Below, one piece after another: positions 1-10,359 of a stretch of DNA of 64,000 bases; the first letter of the stretch is position 1; each line of letters opens with the position of its first letter. The position numbers and the translations under genes were made by a program. This DNA comes from Leguminivora glycinivorella. Its lineage: Eukaryota; Arthropoda; Insecta; Lepidoptera; Tortricidae. The DNA lies in NCBI RefSeq assembly GCF_023078275.1, contig NC_062975.1:8655141-8719140 (forward strand), written 5' to 3'. Under the pieces are notes generated by a model that saw nothing but the letters and a program-made list of their open reading frames with translations, searched no databases and was not told the origin of the DNA.

Positions 1-508
1 GCTAATATGTATTAATGTATAATATTACGTGAAATTAAAGAACAGCTTAAATGTAGCAGTTAGTCAGTACTGTCAGTAGTTTGATAAAAAGATAAACCAG
101 TGATGAAACCAGTGCTTGATACTTTTACAAAGGTAATGAGTTAGGTATATTTATTCATCATTTTGTAATGTTTAGCTACAGTTGAGATGATTATATTGGT
201 TGCTTTCAGAAAAAGAAGATATTATTGAAAACAATATTTCCATGCCAGCCGTATGGTATTCAGCAAACCCAACGTAGAAGATTGTTCAAATTGATAATGA
301 ATGAGGCAGTTAAGAATCAACTGATTACCTGCAGCAGCAGGCAGTACCAATTCATGGGCATGTTAGTTCCTCAATGCACAATACATAGTCACCATAACAC
401 CATATCTCGTGGGTATATATTAGAAGTGAACCAAAGGAAAAAACTTCAAAAAAATTATCCTATTACTGAAATAAAATATCTCATTCTGTGACTTTGTTTA
501 TTTTGTAA
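1..508 (+). pseudogene. Duplicated gene 3' end, copy A (frameshifted)
   Basis: This stretch aligns by eye, in opposite orientation, with 1810-2290. Shared marks are TATGGTATTCAG, GCAGTACCAATT, the AATAAA near 470 and GACTTTGTTTATTT. A splice acceptor (TTGCTTTCAG) ends at 209, so 210 onward looks like a last exon. Relative to copy B it has lost one base just before the TATGGTATTCAG block (near 250) and soon meets stops in the frame that is open in copy B. A different frame stays open for about 88 codons (225-491), ending TGA at 489-491. Part of that frame, QYQFMGMLVPQCT, resembles the same frame of copy B (QYQFIGVFVPRCT), so which frame was ancestral is uncertain. I do not recognise the protein. 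The copy is probably cut by the left window edge. Confidence 0.45.
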
Positions 509-769
509 TATTCTTGAGTAACAGGCTAAGTATTTAATAAATTGACGTGAAACGAAAACTAAAAACCTAAAATTCAGCGTTTACGTACATATCAAACATC
601 AATTACAACGACATCGACATAGGTAACGACAAAGTCTAAGGTAAGGTATAGAACTTTTGAAGGCGATTAGGCCATTATGGGGTGTATATGAAGATTATAA
701 TTTGATAGTCAAAAATAGTGAATAGAAAAAGCATTTTGAAACAAGTAAAAATTGTATCTAATTTTTTGG

Positions 770-890
770 CAGGGCACGTAGCCAAATGCACAAACGATTA
801 TGATAACATCGTTATCGTAGCTTAGCTATCTCTATCACTTTTCCGTACTGACATGACAGAGCTAGACTGAATTTCGATCGGCGTTTAGCG
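770..890. repeat. Lepidopteran interspersed repeat fragment
   Basis: Contains GCACGTAGCCAAATGCACAA followed by ATCGTTATCGTAGCTTAGC and CTATCTCTATCAC. I recall this order of words from dispersed lepidopteran repeats. No coding capacity is seen. The flanks 509-769 and 891-1253 show nothing I can name apart from an A/T-rich stretch with ATTTATTTATT near 980. Confidence 0.4.
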
Positions 891-1253
891 CATAGATTTA
901 AAGTCCATGGTTTAGCGTCAACGATTGACATTTCAGCTAAGTCCTTGTGTCAAAATTGACAAAGCTAATTTTTTATTTATTTATTGGGAGCATTGGCAAC
1001 TTGGCCATCAGTGCAAACATACAATATTTAATACAACATACAGCAGAAGAAACAATTACAGGAATAACAATTACTTTGTTAATCATAAAAGTAATATTGC
1101 ACATATTGAAATGCTAAACTTATGACTATTTAGTAACTACACAATACAATGTTTTATGAATGAAAAGAAGTATTTTTGAACAATTACAAATTATTTACAA
1201 AGCACCAATAGTGTGCATAATAAATTTATAAATTATAGGGTTTAAAACAGCCT

Positions 1254-1741
1254 TCAAGTTCATTTCCCGGTTCTTTGCTTGGCTGAAAATCCCGGGAATT
1301 CCCGGTACTTTCGGTACCGGTATTTCCCGGGAGCAAACCCTAATAGGGATAGGGATAGGGGTAGGGTTAGGGATAGGGATAGGGGTAATCGGTCGGCAAT
1401 CGGTAATTGTAAACGATAATGCGAGAAAGTACTTTTTACCCACCGACAATAGTGCCGAGATACGGAGCTATGTGAGTTCTGTTGTACAATATGTAGTTTC
1501 CTCAGTGTATATAGAATACATATCTACTCGTACCTACTACCTACGCTGTAGTCGCTGTGTAACATTTGTACAACCACTGCAAGCATTTCTTTTTTAAAAA
1601 CAATAGTAACATGAGTAATCGAAAAAAACGCAGACAAACGTCTGCATAGAAACCTACGGATCCAAATGAAAATTTTATTATTTGTATATGTTTGAATAAG
1701 AATTCTTTTAGTACGCGAGCGAAACCGCGGGCAAAAGCTAA
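1254..1741 (-). mobile_element. Helitron-like non-autonomous element with hexamer array (copy 1)
   Basis: Read on the minus strand it begins at the TAGCTTTTGCCCGCGG end (1741) and passes TTTTCATTTGGATCC, CTACAGCGTAGGTA and GGTGGGTAAAAAGTAC. It then reaches a run of CCCTAT hexamers and a CCCGGGAATTCCCGG-rich segment. The same order occurs on the + strand at 50869-51400, which proves a dispersed repeat. The CCCGCGG hairpin next to a terminal CTAG-like end and an internal microsatellite fit the microsatellite-bearing Helitrons described in Lepidoptera. That family assignment is from memory. The far boundary near 1254 is approximate. Confidence 0.55.
1341..1387 (+). repeat. GGGATA/GGGGTA/GGGTTA hexamer array, G-quadruplex-prone
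   Basis: Seven runs of three or four G are separated by two or three bases within about 45 bp. This meets the usual sequence rule for intramolecular G-quadruplexes. The unit is near, but not equal to, the insect telomere repeat TTAGG. The array sits inside the Helitron-like element, so it is not evidence for a telomere. Confidence 0.7.
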
Positions 1742-1809
1742 TTCTATATAAGATGCTATGTACCCTTTTTCTGTAAAAAATATTTCTATTTCTTTACTAC
1801 TTGAGAACA

Positions 1810-2290
1810 TCACAAATAAACAAAGTCAATTAATGAAATACTTTATTTTAGTAACAGGATTATTTTTTGGAGTTGAGGTTTTTTCTTTTATTGGAGCACT
1901 TCTATACATATACCTGTGATGATCATGGCCAATAATACCATTAAGTGCATCGCGGAACAAAAACACCTATAAATTGGTACTGCTCCCCTCTTCTGGCCTA
2001 AGGTTTTGCCACAGTGCCACAGTATTAATATCAATTGAACCATCTTCCATGTTGACTGAATACCATACGGGTTTGTTCGGAAATATTGATTTCAATCATA
2101 TCTTCCATCATCTTTCTGAAACCAAAAACTGCTTTGAGCAATAATATAATCATCTCAATTGTAAATAGTACAAAATGATGGCCAAAAATAACTCATTACC
2201 TTATTTGATTTGTTCACTGGTTTATCTTTTTATTCAATTTTAGCTAATCTTGAATTTCACGTAATGTTATAAATTAATGCAATATGTTAG
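1810..2290 (-). pseudogene. Duplicated gene 3' end, copy B (last exon with poly(A) signal)
   Basis: On the minus strand an acceptor (TTTGGTTTCAG, ending at 2116) is followed by a reading frame. Its open part, 2092 to 1967, encodes about 41 residues, including VWYSVNMEDGSIDI and ALWQNLRPEEGSS, and ends TAG at 1969-1967. An AATAAA lies about 115 bp further on, followed by a GACTTTGTTTATTT segment, as at a transcript 3' end. The frame carries on past the TAG for about 42 more codons without another stop, so the TAG is either the true stop or a single nonsense change. A TGA lies just upstream in the same frame, so the acceptor is not directly joined to this frame. I do not recognise the protein. 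The inverted twin is at 1-508. Confidence 0.45.
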
Positions 2291-2879
2291 TCATAATTTT
2301 ATTTAAAACTGCAAATATAATCGTGAAAATTCCGTGTGATTTTTGTATAACTTGACAGAAATGTCACGTCAGAATGACTTGGCCTATGGTTTGAGGCCTA
2401 CTACCGAATACCGAAGTTATCAAATGTGGACATGCGTCTCTTTTACTCTTATCAGTATAAAGTGAAAGAGGAAGAATCCCTCAGTGCGTATGTTTCGAAA
2501 TTTGCAGTAGACCCTATATTGACAGATTTCGATAGGTAAATTACATTTACTTATGATTTTAGTTCCATCGCGTAAACACCAGAGGCGTAGCATTCGCCCA
2601 TGGTTCTTTCTCCGTTTATTGATAAACTTAGAAAGGGATAGAAGCAGCTTCTTTGGCGTGAAGTTAGGCACAATATATTGTAAACAAATGTAAACTCACT
2701 TACTTTCTGAGTAAAGTAATACGGCTCTCACTTGGGCAGCCCATGGTAACGGTACAGTCATACAAATCTGTAGTGCATGCGCCGTAATGAATAGTAAATG
2801 AAACGATGTGTGTGTCTTTGTCAAGTGGTGATATACTTCGGTTGTTAACAGCCAAAAATATTTTACGATTGGTTCGATC
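2291..2879. other. No gene seen
   Basis: AT-rich sequence without a supportable gene. A small inverted motif (CTCTTTTACTCTTATCAG / TAAAGTGAAAGAGG) lies near 2438-2470. Confidence 0.5.
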
Positions 2880-3060
2880 GCGTCCCGAATGGTAAATACG
2901 TCTCGCGGGCGGTCACTCCTCGCGTTACCTTGTGATTGGATTATAATGCTTTTATATTACAATTCTTATTATTGTGCCACCGAGCGGCGTGACAGGCGAC
3001 GGCGGGAATAACAACTAGTGCCGGGAACGGAAAAGCTGTCGAGTTGTGCGACAACGACAC
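2880..3060. promoter_or_regulatory. GC/CpG-rich island, promoter-like
   Basis: A short CpG-rich patch in an AT-rich setting, with GTCTCGCGGGCGGTCAC and ACAGGCGACGGCGGGAAT. No TATA box, start codon with a long frame, or splice site is convincing. It could be a promoter, an enhancer or the GC-rich end of an unrecognised element. Confidence 0.25.
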
Positions 3061-4560
3061 CGAGTAGTGTTTCGACATTTTTGTTAATATTGGTAACAAT
3101 GTTGTATTTTAAGTATTTGTACATTTTGGACCTCTTTTATTTTTTATAAATCCTCAGTTGGCAGGGTCTGTGTTTTTAGACGCACTTCATGTAGGTACCT
3201 ATTCGCGATAACAAAATCTTTTTAAAGAGCTACTTAAAGAAACTAGAAAAACTAGTTATTGTACATAAAGTGCATAACATCATCCTCAAAAAAGAGTTGA
3301 CAATTAATAAATCACGCTAAATAAACTAGTTGGTTATAGTTTGTTTACTTCCCACTCTCAGTTTTTTCGAGTACGTCAAAATCGATATTCGTTTCGACAG
3401 AAGCCGTTAAGCCCGGATTAGTCGTCGACTAGTCAGTCGATCGTCGTGGGTGTCTGCCCAATGATTTATAGCTCGCTATAGAACGGTTATGGCATTACGA
3501 TAACACCACTAAAACATACAGGGTTTCGGTGATAAGTTGATAACCGATAATTAAATCAAAACCGACTAAGCGACTTTAAATGTAATTTTATTTGAGTGCA
3601 ACCATAATAAACGGTTCGGTAATCCGCGCAAATACGACTAAGGTCAATAACTGGCTAGTTTACAAAAAAAAAAGTTCGCAACCGTCTTTTAAAAATCGTT
3701 CATCACCATCGGACTGCAAAAAGCGTCCGTGTCTTTGTTTGCATGCACGTACGCTCACACCGCGAACTACCGCTGATATAATGCATACATATACTATAGG
3801 TGACTATAGTTATACAGGTAGCTTTTAAGAGGTAACCTAAGTCGCGAAGAGTAGCCATAGCCACATATTAACGAGATGATAGGACCATTTCTTCTCGGCC
3901 ATTGCCGTGGCAGGAATTTCTTGACTACAGGACATGTAATTTTAAGCACATGCGCCCTGCATACGCGATGCACCGACTTTGGAACCCACATTGTATTTTT
4001 ATTTTATTTTCATACGAACCCATCACTTCTCATTAAGTGGCGTTTGGAGAATAACTTAACATCACTAATGTCCGGACACGAATTTTATTGTTATTGCATT
4101 TTAATAAATTTTCATTGTTTGGAGAGTTGTCAATGGACAGCACTGTTTCCGAGGAGAGAGGAAGGAAGTACATTTGTTTTCGTTATAGAATCTGACAGAT
4201 ATTGTTTATTGATTAAGCTTTATGTTAATGGGTACAAGCGTGTTGTCAATATTTGAAAATTTATTACAAAGCTACATCATAGCCTTAAGGACACGGAATC
4301 AGCTCATCAGGCATTTCTTTGCCATATCTTTACTTTAGCTATCAGACACATAAAATGTTTCAAGTACCCCCATTTACTCAAACGAAGATCACAAGATAAG
4401 ATACAACATTACGACCAAGTTCTTCATCTAAGCAACTCTATCCAAATCACAGCTATCCAGTTAACCGTTCAAAACCCAAGTTCAGAGACGCGTAAAACAG
4501 TTGAACGGTTTAGTTTTCAAGAGGACTTATGTCTCTATAAACTCCATAGACAGTTAAGCC
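3061..4560. other. No supportable gene; possible core promoter near 3357
   Basis: Near 3357 the sequence ACTCTCAGTTTTTTCGAG carries the arthropod initiator word TCAGT. No downstream coding exon is seen. A 126-codon open frame at 3876-4256 has no recognisable domain and is not called. The block 3400-3560 has several short CGAT-containing palindromic words but no clear element ends. Confidence 0.2.
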
Positions 4561-4793
4561 TTTTAGAAGTGATAGTCCTCAGCTGTGGTAGTACTGGTAG
4601 TGACCGCACGGATATGTCACGTTACACTTGTGATTCAGAGATCAAAGCCGCCGCCACGTCTGCGCTCTTTGCTATGCCGCCGGCGTGCGCAGTGCCAACC
4701 TGCCTTTGGAAAATTTCCGCTCCACTTGACGCAAGCGTATTGTTACTGATGAACAGGTTAGAGCTAGGAGTGGAAGAAAGCCTGGAGCATATG
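4560..4793. other. GC-balanced block open on both strands, unassigned
   Basis: The block is free of stops for about 70 codons on the + strand and for a similar length on the minus strand. The minus reading includes SSGAEIFQRQVGTAHAGG and KSADVAAALISESQ, which has a protein-like composition. It ends exactly where the THAP-exon duplication begins (4794), so it is not part of that duplicated unit. I cannot assign it to a family. It may be an exon, or a fragment of a mobile element's coding region. Confidence 0.2.
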
Positions 4794-5942
4794 GACACAG
4801 TATAAAACCAGTAATAACTCTTCTTACAAACTTCACGCCGCGCGGTGTGTCCCCCTCCCTCCCCTCGCATGCGGCGAAAACATGCGAAACTGGGCTGGGA
4901 TTGGGCTGGACAGTCGGGGCCGCGTTTGCGCGCTGTGTTGACGTGTTGAGTTCGGGAGAAAATGACGTCAGCACCGAAGACATATTTTCGTTATTGTAGT
5001 GTTTATGGGTGTATGGAAAGTTCTCAAAATGCAGAAATGTCATTCTTTAGAATTCCTAGACACCCAGAAAAGTAAGTGGTTGTTATATTTTTGCAGTGTT
5101 AGGTACATTATTGCTTACGTAAATGGCGTAAAAGTGAGATTTAAAGCTAGAATGACACATTAAAATCAATAAGGATTTATCTGTAACGACATTTAGGTAG
5201 ATGCTGCGATCTATCTAGCTCGAAAGTTTGGTACCTACTTAAATATTGTGCAAACATCTATTCAAACATTTTATGTAAATATGATTTCGTCAGTATTTAA
5301 GAAACAAATACGTACTTGAATCTTTATTAGATAAAAAGGTAGAAAGAGCGTTGGTACTAGCATAGCGCCATACACAGTTACTAATACGAGTAGGACAGTA
5401 GGTACCTACGTTTCTAGTAGGACAGTAGGTAACTACCTACTTAGATGTTTGTACATATTTCCTTTATTTATCTTTTCTCTTAAGCTAGGTTTTTTACAAT
5501 ATGAGTATAAAAGTAAAATTAAAAAAAACACTTACAAAACAATATAAAAACATATAAACAAATACATATTATTATTATTGTATTTTTTTTGTTTTAAATA
5601 ATTCTTAGTATAACATATAAATTACCCCATAGATGATGTGAAAAGTCCTCGTCATAAATATCTCATTTTGCTCCCTTGTTACACAATCTACTATTGCGCG
5701 TATGAGAGTAATATATTTATAATGATTTTTTGTGTCTTCAATACTGACTAATGTGGTGTCATGACGTGGTATTGTTATACTAAAACCTACTTACAGTTAA
5801 TAGTACCTATTAGATTTACAACAACTTACATTGTACGAAGTCGATTATAGTAACGTTGTACAACCCTGCGTGACCTTGCGCAGTAGTAACGACCGCGCCG
5901 CCGCTGCCGGAGATTAACTACTGATATATCCTTATACTGTGA
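4794..5942 (+). repeat. Duplicated 1.15-kb block, copy 1 (THAP first exon plus intron)
   Basis: Matches 30290-31264 almost base for base, apart from several deletions in the second copy. Both copies begin at GACACAGTATAAAACC and end at CCTTATACTGTGA. The block holds a TATA-like box (CAGTATAAAACC, 4798-4809), a GC-rich 5' leader, the THAP exon (4962-5071) and intron sequence. The flanking sequences of the two copies do not match. No terminal repeats or obvious target-site duplication are visible, so a transposon mechanism is not shown. Confidence 0.85.
4962..5071 (+). CDS. THAP zinc-finger protein, first coding exon
   Basis: ATG at 4962 opens 36 codons plus two bases before a consensus donor (GTAAGT at 5072). 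THAP domains are DNA-binding zinc modules of the form C-x2-4-C ... C-x2-H found in chromatin proteins and P-element-type transposases. The first two zinc ligands are visible here as Cys12 and Cys17 (C-x4-C, in YCSVYGC), followed by the family signature SFFRIPRHPEK at residues 27-37. The second half, with the conserved Trp, the Cys-x2-His pair and the AVPTIF-like end, must lie in a later exon that I could not find. The TATA-like box at 4798 fits an upstream promoter. The start is the only in-frame ATG near the expected N-terminus. It could be a host gene or the start of a domesticated or mobile transposase. The intron phase is 2. Confidence 0.7.
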
Positions 5943-8538
5943 TATGGAGAAATAACTAATTAGAGTAATTAACACCAGCAGGACACACCGAATAGGATAT
6001 CATGGTGTTTTGGGATTAGATTGCTTTCTGCTGAGTCAAGATCATATGTCAAGAAACTCAGACGACTTGACTAATTTCAAATTTCTTAGGCAATACAAAA
6101 ATTTTCTTCTAAATAGTTGGTCGACGCTTACTGAAACTTCATTGTCCAAGCCAAAAGAGACTGACAATATTTTTAGATTATGTACACACATATTTGCTGA
6201 GAGATTATCAAATGTATCAATGTCTCCGCTTTGTAAAATTATTTAACTTTAAAATAACCACTTGAAACATTTATGACCGCAACTTCCACTTTAAATGACA
6301 ATCGTTAAATCTTATCTGGCTGCACACGCGACAAACATGCCCGCAACGGCTCAAAATTTCTGTAAATAACTACAAACAAGTTTGCCGGCGTACGCCTTGT
6401 CGTTTGTCGTGTACCTACAGTAGATTAAGGAAAAATAATGCCTTTCCTGGTGAATGGCAAGGTGTGCCCTAGAGACCCGCGCTCTAAGCAGGTGAAGCCG
6501 CTCTACGCAAATAATACTTACGTCATTGGATTATGACAATTGTAACCTCACCTACTCACTTACCTAGTATAGCGTTAGACACGACACGAGCAGAATATGA
6601 GCCGTCATAATCATTTCCATAATTAATAACCGCGGAGCGGTCACGATATCTACCATTAAACGTGATATAAGACGCTCTTGAATCTCCAAAGTAAATTGTT
6701 TTGCTGCGATTTATTGGGTTAGAGGAATAGTTGTTGCGAAATTACAAGTTGGTTAACGTCGGGGTCTCTCTGACCCCACAATCTTGACAATGGCGGGGCG
6801 AGAGAGCGAGTGTTCCTGCAGTAATGCCTATAATGACGGCGCCGGCCGGCAGCCTGCTTACATAACCGCTCGTGACTCGCGCATTACGGTATCGGAGAAA
6901 AATACTCGGCGACGTGCAGGGTCGAAATGACAATGTGTATTTGCCGAGCCGCAGTATGTAATCCTCGGCCGGCAAGGACCCTTGATTATACACTAACTAG
7001 CTCCTCGTCAGAACAACTACTATGCACACAATGAACGTAATAGCCAATGCTTGAGAAGACGGATGGAATTGAGCCGCATTCGTGCCATCGACAGACCTCG
7101 AACTGTGCTAGCTAGATTTACAATGCAGTTAATTATTCATAAATTGTGTTTGGTTCACTTGTTACCTAACCCTTGTCCGAAAGAAGGCACAATGGTAGGT
7201 GAGCGTGACCGACCATTACTCTGAACATGATCGTTCATGCAAGAAACTATGCAAAATATAATTGGTAAAACACCATTAATTACCCTCTCTGAAATAGGTA
7301 GATAGTAAAAATAATTAAAAGAAAAAATGGTTTTAAAAGCTTTTAGTATTTAGTACAAAACTGTGTAGAACGGGGAGAGGCATCACGCGATCGGTTTCCA
7401 TTCTTTGAACAACCACGAAGAAAAATATCACTAGTATGATTTATCTACCATGTTTTTATGCTTGTTATCCATTTTTTATTCTGATGAAATTTCAATGAAT
7501 ACAAAAGAACGTCATGAAATTTGACAGGAGCCTGGAGAAATGTCAATGTTCTACAACCTGAAAGAAAAATATTATTTTAGAACAATTCTGACACATTACT
7601 CCTGCATGACAGAATTTTTTAAAACTACACGTGTGTACGACTACAAATTGAATTTTGTGTTTATTTCAACTTTATCACAATAAAGTTGCAAATGAGCCGA
7701 GTCCGGGCCTGGGCGGCGCACGGGCAGCTAACCCGTTCACGGATCGTCAACAACCTATAACTTAATCTCACCTCATAACCAGGGTCTACTAACCTTCAAA
7801 CTATTTCATAACAAAGAGCGATTATTGCTCCCATTCTGTCTTGGACATACTTTGTAATCATGTACGGTCAGAAAATATTTGCCTAAATGGCAAAAAATGT
7901 AAACAAAAACGACAGTGCATTTGTTGCCATACATCAACCTAAAATTTTTAGTAAGGTTATTTTAACTGGAATATGAACTTGATACAGATAAAATATTTGA
8001 GTATGATATGAGAGAGGTATAATAATAATTTGTTGATAATTATTTTCTTTTTAGGTTATGACTATATAAATTATTTTGATGATCCCCAATTAACGTAAAT
8101 TTTTGTTATTTTTTTATATGTTTGGCTGTCAATATCAGAAGATATGCTAACAACTCGCAAATTAAATAAAAATGTATGGATGGTACAACTGGTACAAGTA
8201 CCTTCTTTTAACATTGTACTCCGCTATATGTCGTTGTAAAGAAATTTATAGCTAAAATATGAATAATCTAATACTAGTCCACATTAAGCTGTATTGTAAT
8301 ATGCAAATGCATGTCTGCAGATTAACGCGGCTCTTTCTTTTCAATAGTTTATGCAGTTTTCATTAGAAGCGTAATTGTTTTATTGCTAACGAAGTATCCA
8401 TCCGAGCGTATCATTCGGTTAGGATTATTATTAATTGCTTGATTAGCTATTCTAACACGTCCGTTAAGAAAAAAATATTCATAAAAAACACTACGTGAAG
8501 CATATGAAATAATAGGTAAAAAAACCAGATCAGTATTT
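5943..8538. other. Intergenic or intronic sequence, no gene seen
   Basis: No domain-bearing frame is seen. At 6740-6990 there is a GC-richer, single-copy-looking patch (GGGGCGAGAGAGCGAG, GGCGCCGGCCGGC) that could be regulatory. A second short GC patch is at 7690-7750. The remainder is AT-rich. The 78-codon frame at 6010-6246 lacks any recognisable feature. Confidence 0.3.
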
Positions 8539-8856
8539 GGGCCATTTTTTTCAAAGTTGTCCACCCCACTTTTTTGTAACATGGGTATTTTTTACGTGAT
8601 AGCTCAGAATCGCAAGCTCTTTCGATCCTGATAGGAGAAAAAAAATATCCAAGATTTATATACATTTTTTCGAACCTTCCATTCCGTTACCGCCATACAA
8701 AATGTATAAAAAAAATGGTAACGGAATGGGAAAAAAACCTTGGGACACTTTTTTTCTCCTATTAGAATTGAAAGAGCTCGTGATTCTGAGTGGAAACCAC
8801 ATAAAAATTTCCAAATCCAAAAAAAGTGGGGTGGACAACTTTGAAAAAACTGGCCC
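8539..8856. repeat. Foldback (inverted-repeat) element
   Basis: The outer arms are GGGCCATTTTTTTCAAAGTT at 8539 and its complement ending at 8856, each continuing with GTCCACCCCACTTTTTT. Further in, CTCCTATTAGAATTGAAAGAG pairs with the left-side CTCTTTCGATCCTGATAGGAG, and GGTAACGGAATGG pairs with CCATTCCGTTACC. Together they make a long imperfect hairpin of about 318 bp, typical of a MITE. No coding capacity. Confidence 0.75.
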
Positions 8857-9850
8857 AAGGCTCTGAAACTAGGTTCAAAATCTGAGCGCTAACAATATTT
8901 TCGAGCAATATAAGACAAACAACAGTTAGGCCCAGAAAATTGGCAGCTATTTGGGTCGGAGGCCAAACAAGTTTGAGAACCACTGATCTAGATCAACAGT
9001 TACAAAGGATATTTTGCAGTTCACTTACCTAATGGGAATGATTAGATAAAGACAAAAATGAGGAAATTAGTTGTCTCATAATCTTTTTGATACACAAAGT
9101 CAAAGAATCAGCTAAGTTTATGTACCTACTCCTAGACTCGATAGAGAAAAAGCGACCAGTAAAGCCATCTATTCTCAAATAATTACAACCTAACCTCACA
9201 TGTAAGGTGGTAATCAGTACTAATAAATCAGCGGGCAAGACTTGTGGACTTAATCAATAGCATTACCGGCGATGACGTATGGTCGCACCGTACTATAAGC
9301 TTTTGATTTTGACACATTAGCCACGAAGCCTGTGTTGATCTAATTTGACTTTAGTGTCACGACATTCTTAGGATTCTGAAGGTGCTATCCAAAAATAACA
9401 TGATAGGAATTTCGCTGGAAGACATTTTCTGAATCCCAGAAAGTATTTCTCAACTGTATTAGGCACTTTAACGTTTTTTATTTTATTTATGGCTCCACTG
9501 ACAGTACCGCACGGCAAGAGATCTTTGGCCATATTGCTGAAGTGTCTTCAGATATGCCGAGACGTGCTGAAGCGATGTTATGACATGCCCGTGTGTGTTG
9601 AAAAACAGACGATCTGATGAAGGGTGAAGGGAACTTTTGGATCACCCATATTTGTGATACTTTGAAAAACAATGTAGAGAAATTGCGAGAAATTATCCGA
9701 TTTGTAATTGAATGATGTCACTGTCGTCGTCCGTAAAAGTCAATTCTAGTAGCATTGCATTGCGTTGATTGCGCTCCAATCCGATCGCTTTTGGAATCTC
9801 TGACTGTGAGTTTTATCTTATAAAATAAATCGATAAATGTCAGTATATCA
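8857..9850. other. No gene seen
   Basis: AT-rich, no recognisable coding exon, RNA gene or clear repeat ends. Confidence 0.4.
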
Positions 9851-10019
9851 CAGGTGCCGTAGCCGAATGGCATATCTGCGACGCGAAACGAAAACGAAAC
9901 GCCGTGAAAGGTAGTCTGGTTCGTCGCGCGAATACGCAAGAGCAATAGAGATAAATATCTACGAGCGTTTCGTTTCGTGAGTGTTTGTGCTATTCGACTA
10001 CGTACCCAGACTACCCAGG
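9851..10019. mobile_element. MITE with GTGCCGTAGCCGAATGGCA end
   Basis: The left end GGTGCCGTAGCCGAATGGCA and inner GCGAAACGAAAACGAAACGC face, in inverted form, AGCGTTTCGTTTCGTGAG and GTGCTATTCGACTACG at the right. The arms are imperfect. The GCCGTAGCCGAATGG word is one I recall from dispersed lepidopteran MITEs. Confidence 0.55.
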
Positions 10020-10228
10020 TCACTCTGCGTTAGCACAGTATGCCTATAGAAGCCTGTCTGTGCCTGCTAGCTGCACCTGCCCGAACAGCCTCTGATCACG
10101 GTTATTTGGCCGAGCTCACCAACTATAATGGCCGCGGGCTTCGGCTCTATTGTTTTAGCTTCATACAACGTGAAGTTTACTTGTATCAGCGTATATCGTA
10201 ACAAAAAATACACATATAAATGTATAGA

Positions 10229-10359
10229 ATACCAATTTGGATCCTTAGGCCACTGTAGAGCCTTTTCACAGTAAACGCCAAAGTGAAATCTATGGCAAAT
10301 AAACCATGGTGTCAATGAGACGGGGTTCTAGAGTAACTTAGGATTAAAATTGGTTAACC
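10229..10359. mobile_element. MITE, related to the copy at 57075-57220
   Basis: Left end ACCAATTTGGATCCTTAGGC, right end CTTAGGATTAAAATTGGTTA. Internal words such as CCTTTTCACAGTAAA, GCAAATAAA and GGTTCTAGAGT recur in the same order at 57075-57220, which establishes a family. Confidence 0.6.

Noticed and set aside
1341..1387. Telomeric repeat
   Set aside because: Lepidopteran telomeres are TTAGG. Here the unit is GGGATA/GGGGTA inside a dispersed element that has a second copy at 50869-51400.
3876..4256. 126-codon open frame on the + strand
   Set aside because: No domain, no splice or promoter support, and the composition (Cys, His and Phe rich, AT-driven) is typical of a chance frame.
4672..5043. 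123-codon minus-strand frame over the THAP exon
   Set aside because: It lies antisense to a recognised domain with a proper donor, so it is a shadow frame.
5072..5170. Mini-exon after TTTTGCAG at 5094 joined to the THAP exon
   Set aside because: It would read only about 20 residues before a stop, with no THAP zinc ligands. The true second exon must carry the Trp and Cys-x2-His.
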